This document shows positions 12,333-23,468 of a stretch of DNA of 64,000 nt, one piece after another. The stretch is from positions 16,862,370 to 16,926,369 of the forward strand of contig NC_045140.1 in NCBI RefSeq assembly GCF_008831285.2. The letters are read 5' to 3'. Source of the DNA: Nymphaea colorata. Its lineage: Eukaryota; Streptophyta; Magnoliopsida; Nymphaeales; Nymphaeaceae. How positions within the stretch are numbered: the stretch's first letter is position 1; every line of letters starts with the position of its first letter. The translations under genes and the position numbers were made by a program. The notes beneath the pieces are model-generated. The model made no database searches, had not been told where the DNA came from, and saw nothing but the letters and a program-made list of their open reading frames with translations.

Positions 12333-15300
12333 TCACCGGCCAAAGCATTTTAGAATAGAAGATGTAACAGTAGACGTAAGGAATTTCAGTCCAGCAGACC
12401 CTCCCGGGAAGTAAGAGAGAGCATAGTAAGATAGTGCTAATACCTGGAGCAAATGAAGGTGATTAGAATGAATTCACTATGATTAAAAAAAAAAAGGTGG
12501 AACTGTAAAACATGAGTTTGACCAGTCATAAGAAAACAAAACTGTTGAAGCCTTCGTGTGTGGCAAGGTTCATTTTCAATGAAGATGAACCGTACCACTC
12601 TTATTTTGCCTGTTGGAACAATTATCAACCAAAGGAACGAAAGGCATGGAATGCTCCTATATAGAGGGATCTGCTTTTCTTGATTATTGGTTGGAGCTAA
12701 CAAGTGATCCTTATATGTAAGGACAATCATACAAATTCTGTTTTGTAGAGACAGATAATATGACAAAATGGTCGACCATACATGAACTTTTTCATACAAT
12801 GCACGATGATGATGCTGAAACGCTAAGCATGGCAATGACAGAACTGAAACACTCAGGTGGCATATAATGGTCGTAAAACACAAAGAAAAAATGTTCATTA
12901 CATTATAGAGATGGCAGATAGGGGGACGAAGCAAAAGCAGGACTTTACCTGTAAAACAGAAAATAGCACAGAGAGAATGTAACTGTGAAGCACCATTGAC
13001 ACATAGATTGTACCCACCATGCTGCCTATGAATCCCAATGTGAAAGGCAGTCTCTGCAGTATACAAGAAACAATTCAACAGAAGATCAGATTAAACAACC
13101 ATTTAAAGAACAAGAGATTCTATCAACTTCAACAAAGATTTTCAACTGATAACTGCAGTCCAAGGTAGAATCAACACACACCAGCTACTCAGCGTCTGAT
13201 TCATAATTTCACAAACATGGCATAAGAATTCCCTTTTCCGTTTTTTTTTTCCTGCTTGACATAGAAGATTTTATTGACCACAACCAATAAGATGGGATTT
13301 CGTTTACCTCTTTCGATGACATGTGGGCAAGCTGATTCTTTGGGCCTTTCAATGCAAAAAATGACCCGATAATAAACAGGCATCCAAGTGTGAAGCATAT
13401 GGCGAACTTTTGTGGCATCAGCACCATAACTGGTAGAAACATTGTAAAGGCAATAAAAATGAAGAAAACACCACTGGCCAAGAAAAGCCCAAAGTACATG
13501 AGTGACTTTCCAGATGGCACGGTACTAGCAGCAGATTGTATGTTGCCAGGTAGGTCGCGTACTCCTTTAGAAACCCTATAAGAGCAGTAATAGCAATCAT
13601 GTTTGGGATGTTCCACTGCCAATATTCTCATTGGAATTTATTCACTCACAACTAAGTCTAAAATATCGAGATATCAAATCAAATTTCAGATAGAAATAAT
13701 GAATAAGATCAATGTACCACTGTAACATGCATTGAATATTTTCATTGGAATTTATTCACTCACAACTAAGTCTAAAATATTGAGATATCAAATCAAATTT
13801 CGGATAGAAATAATAAGATCAATGTATCACTGTAACATGCGTTGAACTGGAAACTATCCCTTTAATCAGCACACACACACACAAAAGCTGCACAAACATG
13901 AAACAGGGTAGTGGGATAGAAAAAACCTGTCAACTTTACCAATAAATATCTTTGTCTTGATACCTATGCTACTGGCTCTAAGTAGACCTATTGACGAGTA
14001 GATAACCAGATAAGCAGGCAATGAGCATGTAAAATGTATGCATTAAAAAGAGCAAACAGGACAAATTATTAGGACTCCAAGTTTCAGAAGCAACTAATCA
14101 TGCTGATGCTTTCAGCAAGCCAAACAGCAGACATAGCCACTTAGTGCCACAATTCACAAAGAATAATACAAATGCATAAATAAATAACAACTTTATGAAC
14201 ATGCTGCTTCCTAATCAGCAGACAAGACTTAGGCAATAAAAAAATATACCTTGAAAACCACTGAGGAATTAAAAAATATACCTTGAAAACCACTGAGGAA
14301 TTAAAAAACATACCTTGAAAACCACACTCATGCAATTCGAAAATGGACTTGGACAATCATAGACTCGTAACAGGCCTAACTTTTATACTAAAGAAAATTC
14401 TTTGCAACGTAATGTGAAGGTTGAAATAGAGGAGAGTCAGAAACAGCATATGCTCAAGCATATGAGAGACAATTGAAAATGTCAAAGATCCAAAAAATGC
14501 TTCATTAATAATCAAAATTTTTGTGTTCCTTGGATGCATCACTACTCAAAAAAGTAGCAGGCATCCCAAGCTAATATGGACATATGACCACAACTGATCA
14601 ACTAGGTTTTATCGCCATCTATACCCAGGCATTGTCTCCCTTCTAAAATTTGATGACAACCAAGACAACGTGGCCACTTTAATGGCCACACAAAGACATG
14701 TCAGCAACACGGGACGTTAGCATAAGCACATACTGTTTCTTAGTAATGGTAGAAAGAAAATTTGCTAACATAAATTTAGCTACAGCATAAAAAAGGCTCT
14801 TCCGATTAAGAATAAGAAATAAGAAGATGGAAGATCAAAAATAACTTCTCATAGGTTATCATTGCTCTTGCCAACAGAAGAAACTAATATACCATCAGGT
14901 AAGCAAGTAATGGATACGGTTGGAATAAGATTTCAGTATTCGCAATTACAGGTTTATAGATGTCAAGCTAAAACTAAGCGAGTATTTACAGCTCGACATC
15001 ATAATTAGGAATTTGTTTTCTATGAACAAATAGTATGGGAGATCATATACACAACGCTATAATTAGATCTATCCAGAAAGTACTATATTCACTAAACATA
15101 TTTGTACAATCTGATTTGAACCCATGCAGGCGGAAAACTGTTTCTAAGATGGATTTGAATGGACGCTGCTAAGAGCCTAAGAGGGTGAACATTAACAAAC
15201 TAAATTCATTTATCGCATAATTATTTTTTTGCTTTGACAAGAAAGAGCAAATGTAGACCAAGTTAACGTGCTGTGATCCAAATCAGATTCTTGTCATGTT

Positions 15301-16291
15301 AGTTCGATATTGATATTTAGTATCATCCAGCGGATGAGATCATAAGCTAGGAAAGGAGAATTGGAAACCGTGCACTAATAATCTCTATATATCATCAGCT
15401 TAAGATACTAATCAACAGGAACTATCGAATTCAAACAAGTTCCAACTCAAATTGCATGTTGTTGGAAAATAATGAATGCAATTCTTAAGTTGAAGTGAAA
15501 AACTTAGATTATTATTCCAGAATGCTTGTTTCAGTACGATCACAACAATGAATTCAATATGCAAATGAAAAAGAATAGTATAAGAATATCAATCTACGAT
15601 CAATTCTCAGGGCCTACCTATCAAACTCAGGCTACCTAACCTATTTACCAACGTTCCATCATAACCGACGTTCCGCTTAAGAATCAACCACCACTTGCAT
15701 TGTCATCATCAAGAAACCTTCGGATCCATTCCCAGTTCAATAAACAAGGGATATAGAGAGAAATTACACAGCAAGAGGACTCCAAAGAAGCCGCAAGGAC
15801 AATGAGACAACGGAAATGATAAGAACGAAACAGAAAAGGGCCTAGAGGAAAACGAAAAAAGCAAAAAACAAGCTCAAAATTGAACAATTAATTAAGGAAA
15901 ATAACCAAGTATAAAAGATCGACGCACGGAATCTGAATGCGAAGCATAATTGAAACTCTATTCCGAGATCTTGATATATCAAATTCAACACAACACCCCA
16001 AGGAAAATTATCCGAAAAAACAAGAGAAGAAAGAAACAAAAGAACGAAAGAACTAAATAAAAGAAAAGAAACAGAGGAACTGCTAGGTCCTTACACATTG
16101 AACGTCCCGGAGACTTTATCATTGGCGGTGCGCACGGCGGCCTCGAGATCGAATCCAAAGCCCGACGATCCGGCGTCATCCGACGACCGCGCAGCAGCGT
16201 AAGAATTCCACTCCGCGAGCAGAGAGGTCGGCTTCTCTGGCTCGGAGCTGCTCGGTCCACCCATAAACCAAGCCTGGGCCGTCTTCTGCAT
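12333..16291 (-). CDS. SFT2: SFT2-like vesicle transport protein, complete, four exons
   Basis: Small tetraspanning membrane protein of the Got1/Sft2 family, which acts in endosome/ER-to-Golgi vesicle fusion (family knowledge). Exons: 16095-16291, 13308-13575, 12949-13053 and 12333-12443; together 681 nt, 226 codons plus stop. The start MQKTAQAWFMGG was chosen over an upstream in-frame ATG at 16324 because plant SFT2 proteins begin this way as I recall them. Then AVRTANDKVSGTFN, GVRDLPGNIQSA, and four hydrophobic segments (YFGLFLASGVFFIFIAF; LPVMVLMPQKFAICFTLGC; FTLGFIGSMVGTIYVS; the ALSYYALSYFPGGSAG region). The protein ends CFGR, as in homologues. Intron 1 is unusually long, about 2.5 kb, and holds two tandem-repeat patches. 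No defect is seen. Confidence 0.93.
13621..13844. repeat. Tandem duplication in SFT2 intron 1
   Basis: Two head-to-tail copies of about 110-114 bp (13621-13734 and 13735-13844). They differ by a few substitutions and a 4-base gap, so the duplication is fairly recent. It lies 45 bases upstream, in gene direction, of exon 2, close to the branch-point area. Confidence 0.85.
13845..16094. other. Remainder of the long SFT2 intron 1
   Basis: AT-rich intron sequence. Apart from the two tandem repeats listed separately I see no coding exon or transposon signature. Confidence 0.5.
14238..14325. repeat. Short tandem repeat, about 32 bp x 2.7, in SFT2 intron 1
   Basis: The unit carrying ATACCTTGAAAACCACTGAG occurs at about 14245, 14277 and 14309, each followed by a poly-A run. 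The last copy is partial. Confidence 0.85.
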
Positions 16292-17805
16292 ACCGGGATT
16301 AAGCTTCCAAGGGATATATGACAAAGGGATCGGATTCTGAAGAAACCGAGAGAAAACCTAGGCTCTTAATCAAGGCTTCAGGAGTTCAGGGGAAGGAAAT
16401 GGAGAGGCGACGTCTCCTGGAGAAGACGAAATCCTGTCCGTTCATGGAGGGTTCCGACGACCGAGATCGGAGCAGATCCCGGAAGTGGGCGAGAGACACA
16501 CGCCCCCGCTTGAGGTGGAGTAATACCGTCAGGTGACTGTTTCTGCGTTTTGAGTAAAAACTGTGGCGTGATCGGCAGTTGAATTTCAAGAATAAGCACC
16601 AGCGGAGGTTTGCATTTTAACAGACCAATCGCTTAAAAGCGGCAGAACGAAACGCCGCCTTGACGCCAACGTGTTATGTAAGAAATTGAAGATCCAAAGT
16701 CCAATACAGTGTCTTGGTTGTACGACCCGAATCCGAACGTCATTGGCGGCAACGCGGGTTTATCAATGGATTCGTCATCATCAACCCCGGGATCTTAATG
16801 GTTCAAATTTTTGTATATTTGGATCGGTGTCAAGATTGGGCTCAAATACTTTTCTGAATGGGACGTGAACCTGTGGACGGATTTTGTTCTTTTGGGCTTA
16901 GATCCAGAATACAGAATAGAATTGCACGTGATTCCAGATATCTTACTAAAGCATAATGTGAAGTATGTTTAATCTGGGCCCGCTGTTGCTTCGTAAAATA
17001 TCATTACGGACCTGACACTTGAACTTCAGATTTGGATTCAAGTGTATTATGTGTTAGAGTGTGTGAATCTATACTTAATAGGCTTCCCTAATTTTTGTGA
17101 ATTTTTTGTAAAGAAAATCATGTACTTTTGCATTTTATGGATTTGCCTTAATCTCCATGTTTATAAAAGAGGGCGGTTTCTAGCATTCTTCATTTCTTAT
17201 ATGATAGTGAAAAAATTCAGTGCGGCTATGGACATAAAAAAAAAACCCTTGTCTTCAAACTGCCTTCTTCATTTCTTCTCTTGTGTTGTGAGTGAGAGAC
17301 AAAGGTCCTTGTTCCTAACACCATGATCCATATTCACATCCCACTGAAGTTAAACAGGATCTTGACATCCACAGCCCAATTTGATCCCGTTGTGGCGGTA
17401 ATCCTCCCTGCCGATGCGGATCATGACCTGCGAATGTGAATTGCTAGGGAAAGACACCGCTGCATCTGAGAAAGTAGAGTGATATTCTTCACCCAAGCAG
17501 AAATTGAATAGAAATTTCACAAGTAAGCGTTTTCACCTAGGAAAAAAATAGTAATCTAACCCGTCTGCCTTGAGAAACAGAATCACATGCTTGTGATTTA
17601 CGAAGAGAAAGAAGACTATTTTTACTGTAAGGAAAATTATCAGATATAAGAATGGGCTTTATCTGTCGAGGATGCCAATAGGACATAGGAGCCAGCAAGT
17701 TCAAACACATGATTCAAAACTACAGATTCTCAAGCCAGAAATGAGCTTAGTTTTTATCTTCAAGGAGGTGAGCAAGCAGGAATGCATTTCTACATGCACA
17801 ACAAC
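16292..17805. other. SFT2 promoter side and pre-insertion flank of copia element 1
   Basis: The first 300 bases are GC-richer and should contain the SFT2 promoter and 5' untranslated region. The rest is AT-rich, without a supported gene, up to the left target duplication of the retrotransposon at 17806. Confidence 0.45.
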
Positions 17806-17810
17806 CCCTG

Positions 17811-18216
17811 TGTTAAAATATAAATCCTTCACCAGCACGTTGAAGAGGAGTCTCTTAGGATTCCACCTCCTTGTAGAATGTGTTAAGATATTTAATGTCC
17901 TTGTAACATGTGAAGAGTCTCCTAGGATTCTATGTTGTAGTTAATATCCTTGTGAAGTCTCTTAGGTTTCTATGATGTAATTAATGTCCTTGGAGCTTGT
18001 GAAATCTCCTAGGATTCTACGATTGGAGACTCTTAGAATTCTGGAAATGGGATTATAAATAGAGGCCGTGCAAACCATTTTGGCTACGGCTTCTTCTCCT
18101 CAGTTTCTTCTTGTTTTCATTCTCTCTCTCCCTCTCTCTCTCTCTCTCCCTCCCTCTCTCTCTTCCTGCGTGAGTGCTGTTTTCTGGTTACAGATATTGG
18201 TGCTAGATTTCTATCA
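17811..18216 (+). repeat. 5' LTR of copia element 1
   Basis: Begins TGTTAAAATA and ends TTTCTATCA, followed directly by the primer site. Holds a TATAAATA box at 18054-18061 and a CT-rich microsatellite near 18120-18165. Counterpart at 22743-23158. Confidence 0.97.
18054..18061 (+). promoter_or_regulatory. TATA box of the 5' LTR promoter, element 1
   Basis: TATAAATA in a GGAT..GAGG context, repeated identically in the 3' LTR at 22986-22993. The position, about 160 bases before the LTR end, fits the U3/R border of a copia LTR. Confidence 0.75.
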
Positions 18217-18228
18217 TGGTATCAGAGC
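18217..18228 (+). other. Primer binding site, element 1
   Basis: TGGTATCAGAGC, the standard match to the 3' end of plant initiator tRNA-Met used to prime reverse transcription of copia elements. It abuts the 5' LTR. Confidence 0.95.
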
Positions 18229-18437
18229 GCCAGGTTACGTTATCTCTACCAAACGAAATGCCCAAACAGGTCTGATCTGGTTAGAACTCTTTTCTCATCT
18301 TGTCTCTATCCTGAATTTACTTTTTTCTTGCGCAATTCTTGTTCCTTTTTCTTCTTGCTTACCCAAGGACACATCTTGTTATATCGTGTCTTCTTTCCCT
18401 CTCATCTTCTACCTATATACCATTCATTTCTGCTGTC

Positions 18438-21400
18438 ATGGAAAACCTTTCGCATTCTAGCATGTCCTCAAGTTTTCTTCCTCACCTTATTACCGAAAAA
18501 CTCAACCATGAGAATTATCTGATCTGGAAAAGGCAAATCATGCCTTTCATAAGAAGTCAAGGCCTCTTTGGACATCTCGATGGTTCAACAAAGGCTCCAC
18601 CAATATCCGTCTTACAGGAAATAAAAAATGAGGCAGGAGAAGTTATTGCTGTTCATGAAGACAACAATCCTGAACATGCTATGTGGATGAGACGTGATCA
18701 AAGTCTGGTTGCGTATATTTTGTCCACTTTATCTCAACAAGTGTTACTTTCAGTTTCTGATGATTGTACTGCAGAAGAATTATGGGAAACCCTTGCTGAT
18801 ACCTTTTCCCAAATATCAGAAGCTCGAATTATGTACTTAAAGAAAGAATTTCAGAATTTGAGCAAAGGTTCAACGTCTATCATGGATTATTTGGGGCGTA
18901 TTAAGGCCGTCGCAGACCAACTTGCTGCCTCAGGGAATAACATTTCTGATAAGGAAAAGGTGCAGCAAACCTTGAATGGACGTGGGCATGATTATCATGC
19001 TTTTATTACAGCTCTTGAAGTCCTTCCTGTTTTGCCTTCCTTCAACGAACTACAAGGTAAACTTCTCCAACATGAAATGAATATGAAAAGAGTCATTGAA
19101 AGGACTGATCAAGGGAACTCCCAAAATGTATTGGCTATGAATGTAAAGTTTGGTAAGAGCCATGGGAACTCCAACCATGGTGGTCGTGGCATTCTACCAA
19201 CACCACATAACCAAGGTATGTCTCCTTTGGACACTTCAAGAAAAATACCAATTTGTTTTCAGTGCAACAAGAAAGGACACATGAAGGCACAATGTTGGTT
19301 TAATCCTCAAAATAAAAACAAAGGAGTAAGACATGATTATAAACAAGGAGGACAAAGTTCTAAATCCACCGCTGAAGATATGCAACAGCTATTGATGACC
19401 GCATTCTCAAAGATGACTATAAAGCAAAATGAGCAAGGAGAATGGTTCTTGGATTCAGGTGCAGCTACCCATGTGACAGGAAATGCAGGTAAATTGACTA
19501 ACTTAACCCCTCATTACGGTAGAAGTTGCATTATAACAGGTGATGGAAAATCTCATCCTATTACACATATTGGAAATGCACATATTCCATTGTCATCCTC
19601 GTCTCTATCACTGTCTAATGTTGTTCTTGCTCCCAATATAAAAAAGAACATCATATCCATTTCTAAACTCATTGATGATTCAAGCTCTTCTGTTGAATTC
19701 ACACCTTCTTCTGTCTATGTCAAGGACCTCCAAACGAAGAAAATGTTCGCTAGAGGGGAGCGTCAAGGGAATATGTACGTCCTCAAGGAATGTCTACCCA
19801 AGGATTCATCCACTTTTGATATAGGATTGAAGACATTTTCTCTTTCTCATAATGCGTCATCAGTGCCAAGTTCCTGCCATTTTCAATCAAAAGTAAGGGG
19901 CCCTAACCAATTTTTGGAGTCTGATTTGTGGCATAGTCGGCTAGGACACTGTGGTCGACATTTCATTGAAAAACTTGTCACAGATAGTCTCATTCCAAGA
20001 TCAAGTTTACCTCTTACTTCAAGTGTCAAAAAATGTTCAAGTTGTGGACTTTGTAAGAGTCATGTTTTACCTTTCCATAATATAAATCAAAGGGCTTCCA
20101 AACCTTTTGAAACTATTTTTTCTGATGTATGGGGGCCAGCCCCTATTGATTCCATGTCTGGGTCAAGATATTATGTCTTATTCATTGACTCTTACTCACG
20201 TTTCACCTGGATTTACTTCATGAAACACAAATCAGAAGTACCTCACATATTTCGAAACTTCTATGCCATGATTCAAACTAAATTTTCATCCAATGTGGTG
20301 CATTTTCAATGTGATGGAGGGGGAGAATATTCCTCGCTTGATTTTATTGAATTTCTACGTGAAAAAGGGATAACTAAACAAATTTCCTGCCCTTACACAC
20401 CACAACAAAATGGTGTAGTTGAGCGAAAACATCGACATATAGTTGAAAGCGCCATGAGCATGATGCATGATACTAATGTGCCCATTTCCTTGTGGACTGA
20501 AGCCTTCCATACTGCTGTATACATAATAAATTGTTTGCCTATGACACTCTTGATGTCTAAATCGCCATATTTTACACTCTTAGGCAAACAACCTGATTAC
20601 AAGAACTTGAAGGTTTTTGGTTGTGTATGCTATGTTCACGTTGATGCTGCCTTGAGGAACAAGTTTCAAGACAAAGCTATTCAATGTAGATTCGTTGGAT
20701 ATGCTGATGAATATAAAGGTTTTCGATGCTATGATCCAACAACTAAACGTATCAAAACTTCAAGAAATGTCATTTTTGATGAACATAGTTTTGATAATAC
20801 AAATGAAATGCCTATGACCATTGAATCTTATGATCCCTGGACCAGTACACAGTTATTCAATGCAGATCCTGTTATAGAAAATGATGTGCCTCAAAGTGAA
20901 GATTCAGAGAGAGCAATACAACCGTCGGATATGGCTCAAAGTGAAAATCAAGAAGATCCAACACAGTCATCAAGTCATCACGAAAACAATAATGAAGAAC
21001 AGAGCAACGATGCACATCAGTATTCGGGTCTTATCTACAGTCGACGACTAAGGGACAGAGATGCTCACAGTGAAGAAGACAACATGCCCCACCTTAGAAG
21101 ATCCCAACGCATTCGTCATCCCATTCACAGGTGGGTTAGCTATGATTCTTTATCACTTGATTTTCAGTTATTCATGGCAAAAGTTGGCAAGGAGGAAGAA
21201 CCTACTTCATTTGATCAAGCATCAAAATCACATCATTGGAGAAAGGCTATGAAAGAAGAAATGGATGCCTTGCATGAATGTGAAACATGGGAGATCGTTC
21301 CGAGGCCACACGAAAAGAACGTAGTGGGCTCCAAATGGGTATACAAAATTAAATACAAACCTGACGGCAGCATAGAAAGACACAAAGCAAGGTTAGTAGC

Positions 21401-22694
21401 AAAAGGGTTTACACAACAATATGGAGAAGATTATGATGAGACATTCAGCCCTGTGATCAAAATGGGAACAATTCGCGTGATTATATCATTGGCAGTTGAA
21501 TATGGATGGAGACTACATCAAATGGACGTGAAGAATGCTTTTCTTCATGGTGATTTAAGGGAGGAAGTATATATGGAACAACCTCCAGGATACACGAAAG
21601 GAGACTCTCATGCATGAGTTTGCAAACTAAGAAAATCTATTTATGGACTTAAACAGACCTCACGTTCGTGGTTTGACAGTTTCTCTTGCAAGATTCAAGA
21701 ATGTGGTTTTCGGAGATGTCCTCTAGATCACTCTCTCATTTATCGAAAGGAAAACATATTTACTTTACTTCTTATATATGTTGATGATATTGTTATCACA
21801 TGCAATTCAGAAAAACACATAGAAGAAGCTAAAGTTTTGATGATGCAAAACTTCAAAATGAAAGAGCTTGGTGATTTACGATTCTTTCTTGGAGTGGAGA
21901 TTGATAGGCACAATAATCGCCTCACATTGACACAACAGAAATACACGTTGGATCTGCTGAAAAAGTCAGGTATGTCTGATTGTAAGCCTGTTGGAACTCC
22001 TAGTGTTCTAAATCAAAGACTAAGTGCTCAAGATGGGGAGTTATATGAAGATCCTACGCAATATCGAAGTATTGTTGGGGCACTTCAATATCTTACATTT
22101 ACTAGACCAGATATTATATATGCTGTGAATCAAGTATCTCAATTTATGCATGCACCTAAAGATACTCACATGGATGCTGTCAAAAGAATATTAAGATATC
22201 TTAAAGGGACAGCAGGAGATGGCTTAGTTTATGGTAAGAGTGAAAATATAACTACTGGACATCAACTTATGACATTCACAGATGCAGATTGGGCTGGAGA
22301 TCCCGATCAAAGAAAGTCCATTTCTGGTTTTTGTATTTTCATTGGACGTAATCTTGTGTCTTGGAGTTGTCGAAAGCAAAAGGCAGTAGCAAGATCTAGC
22401 ACTGAAGCTGAATACAGATGCATGGCTGCAGGTACTGCTGAAGTTACATGGGTTAGACATTTGCTAGAAGACATTGGAGAAAAGATTAAAACATCAATGT
22501 TAATGTGCGATAATCAAAGCGCTATTAACATTGCCTTTAATCCCGTACAACATGGTCGAACAAAGCACATTGAGATTGATCAACACTTTGTTAGACAAAA
22601 GGTGGAAGACAAGGAGATTCAGCCTATTTATGTTCGTACAGATGAACAAGTTGCACACTTATTTACAAAAGGATTAACAAAAGAACGATTCTGA
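18438..22694 (+). pseudogene. gag-pol polyprotein of copia element 1, one in-frame stop
   Basis: Polyprotein in the copia order: Gag from the ATG at 18438, CCHC zinc knuckle [14 protein letters not shown] at about 19255, aspartic protease [11 protein letters not shown] at about 19445, GAG-pre-integrase WHSRLGH at about 19930, integrase with the QCDGGGEY and [15 protein letters not shown] blocks at about 20310-20430, reverse transcriptase from about 21220 with IYVDDIVIT at about 21775, and RNase H with FTDADWAGDPDQRKS at about 22275, ending at 22694. The open frame can be extended upstream of 18438 but without an earlier ATG. A TGA at 21615-21617, just before the VCKLRKSIYGLKQ block, is the only break; the frame continues unchanged after it. 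The copy is therefore one substitution from a full-length frame and is inactive unless read through. Confidence 0.95.
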
Positions 22695-22733
22695 AAAGGC
22701 AAGTTGTACATGGTGCAAAACCATGCACAACTT

Positions 22734-22742
22734 GAGGGAGGG
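22734..22742 (+). other. Polypurine tract, element 1
   Basis: GAGGGAGGG immediately before the 3' LTR, the expected plus-strand primer. Confidence 0.85.
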
Positions 22743-23158
22743 TGTTAAAATATAAATCCTTCACCAGCACGTTGAAGAGGAGTCTCTTAGGATTCCACCT
22801 CCTTGTAGAATGTGTTAAGATATTTAATGTCCTTGTAACATGTGAAGAGTCTCCTAAGATTCTATGTTGTAATTAATATCCTTGTGAAGTCTCTTAGGTT
22901 TTTATGATGTAATTAATGTCCTTGGAGCTTGTGAAATCTCCTAGGATTCTACGATTGAAGACTCTTAGAATTCTGGAAATGGGATTATAAATAGAGGCCG
23001 TGCAAACCATTTTGGCTACGGTTTCTTCTCCTCAGTTTCTTCTTGTTTTCATTCTCTCTCTCCCTCTCTCTCTCTCTCTCCCTCTCTCTCTCTCTATCTC
23101 TATCTTCCTGCGTAAGTGCTGTTTTCTGGTTACAGATATTGGTGCTAGATTTCTATCA
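22743..23158 (+). repeat. 3' LTR of copia element 1
   Basis: Matches 17811-18216 over its length with about six substitutions, all transitions with A/T in this copy, and a longer CT/AT microsatellite. Followed by the CCCTG duplication. Confidence 0.97.
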
Positions 23159-23163
23159 CCCTG

Positions 23164-23468
23164 CATGTTATCTTACCCCGTTGAAAGCTTAAAGATTAAT
23201 GAGAATGAAAATCACAAAATTAAAGAGGGCAATGCCCAATACATTTTAGACAAGAGGCAGACTTATCACCCAATATATACAAATGGAAATTCAGAGCCTG
23301 TATCAGCAAAGGGACCACGACCCATGCCTTACAAAAGTAAAATTAGGTCCCACTTTTCAGCTCCACATAAAATGAAAGAACAAAACAGAAAAGGGGATCG
23401 AAGAGTACGAATTAACATGAGTAGAAGTCTTTTCATTACCCATCTGGACATGCAGCAAGAACAGCTGC
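23164..23468. other. 3' flank of the Pol IV/V subunit 4 gene
   Basis: AT-rich, no gene seen. Joined to 17650-17805 before the insertion; part of it is probably the 3' untranslated region of the gene ending at 23469. Confidence 0.4.

Larger units (their letters stand above)
17811..23158 (+). mobile_element. Ty1/copia LTR retrotransposon 1, nearly intact
   Basis: A complete 5.35-kb element: LTRs at 17811-18216 and 22743-23158 (TG...CA ends), 5-bp target duplication CCCTG at 17806-17810 and 23159-23163, a tRNA-Met primer site directly after the left LTR (18217) and a purine tract before the right LTR (22734-22742). Between them is one gag-pol frame interrupted by a single stop. The LTRs differ by about six transitions plus length changes in a CT repeat, so insertion was recent but not current. 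It sits 305 bases downstream of the stop codon of the Pol IV/V subunit 4 gene, in the opposite orientation. Confidence 0.97.

Noticed and set aside
12437-13078. 213-codon open frame on the minus strand.
   Set aside because: It spans intron 3 and exon 3 of the SFT2-like gene; only the 12949-13053 part is coding, and in the SFT2 frame.
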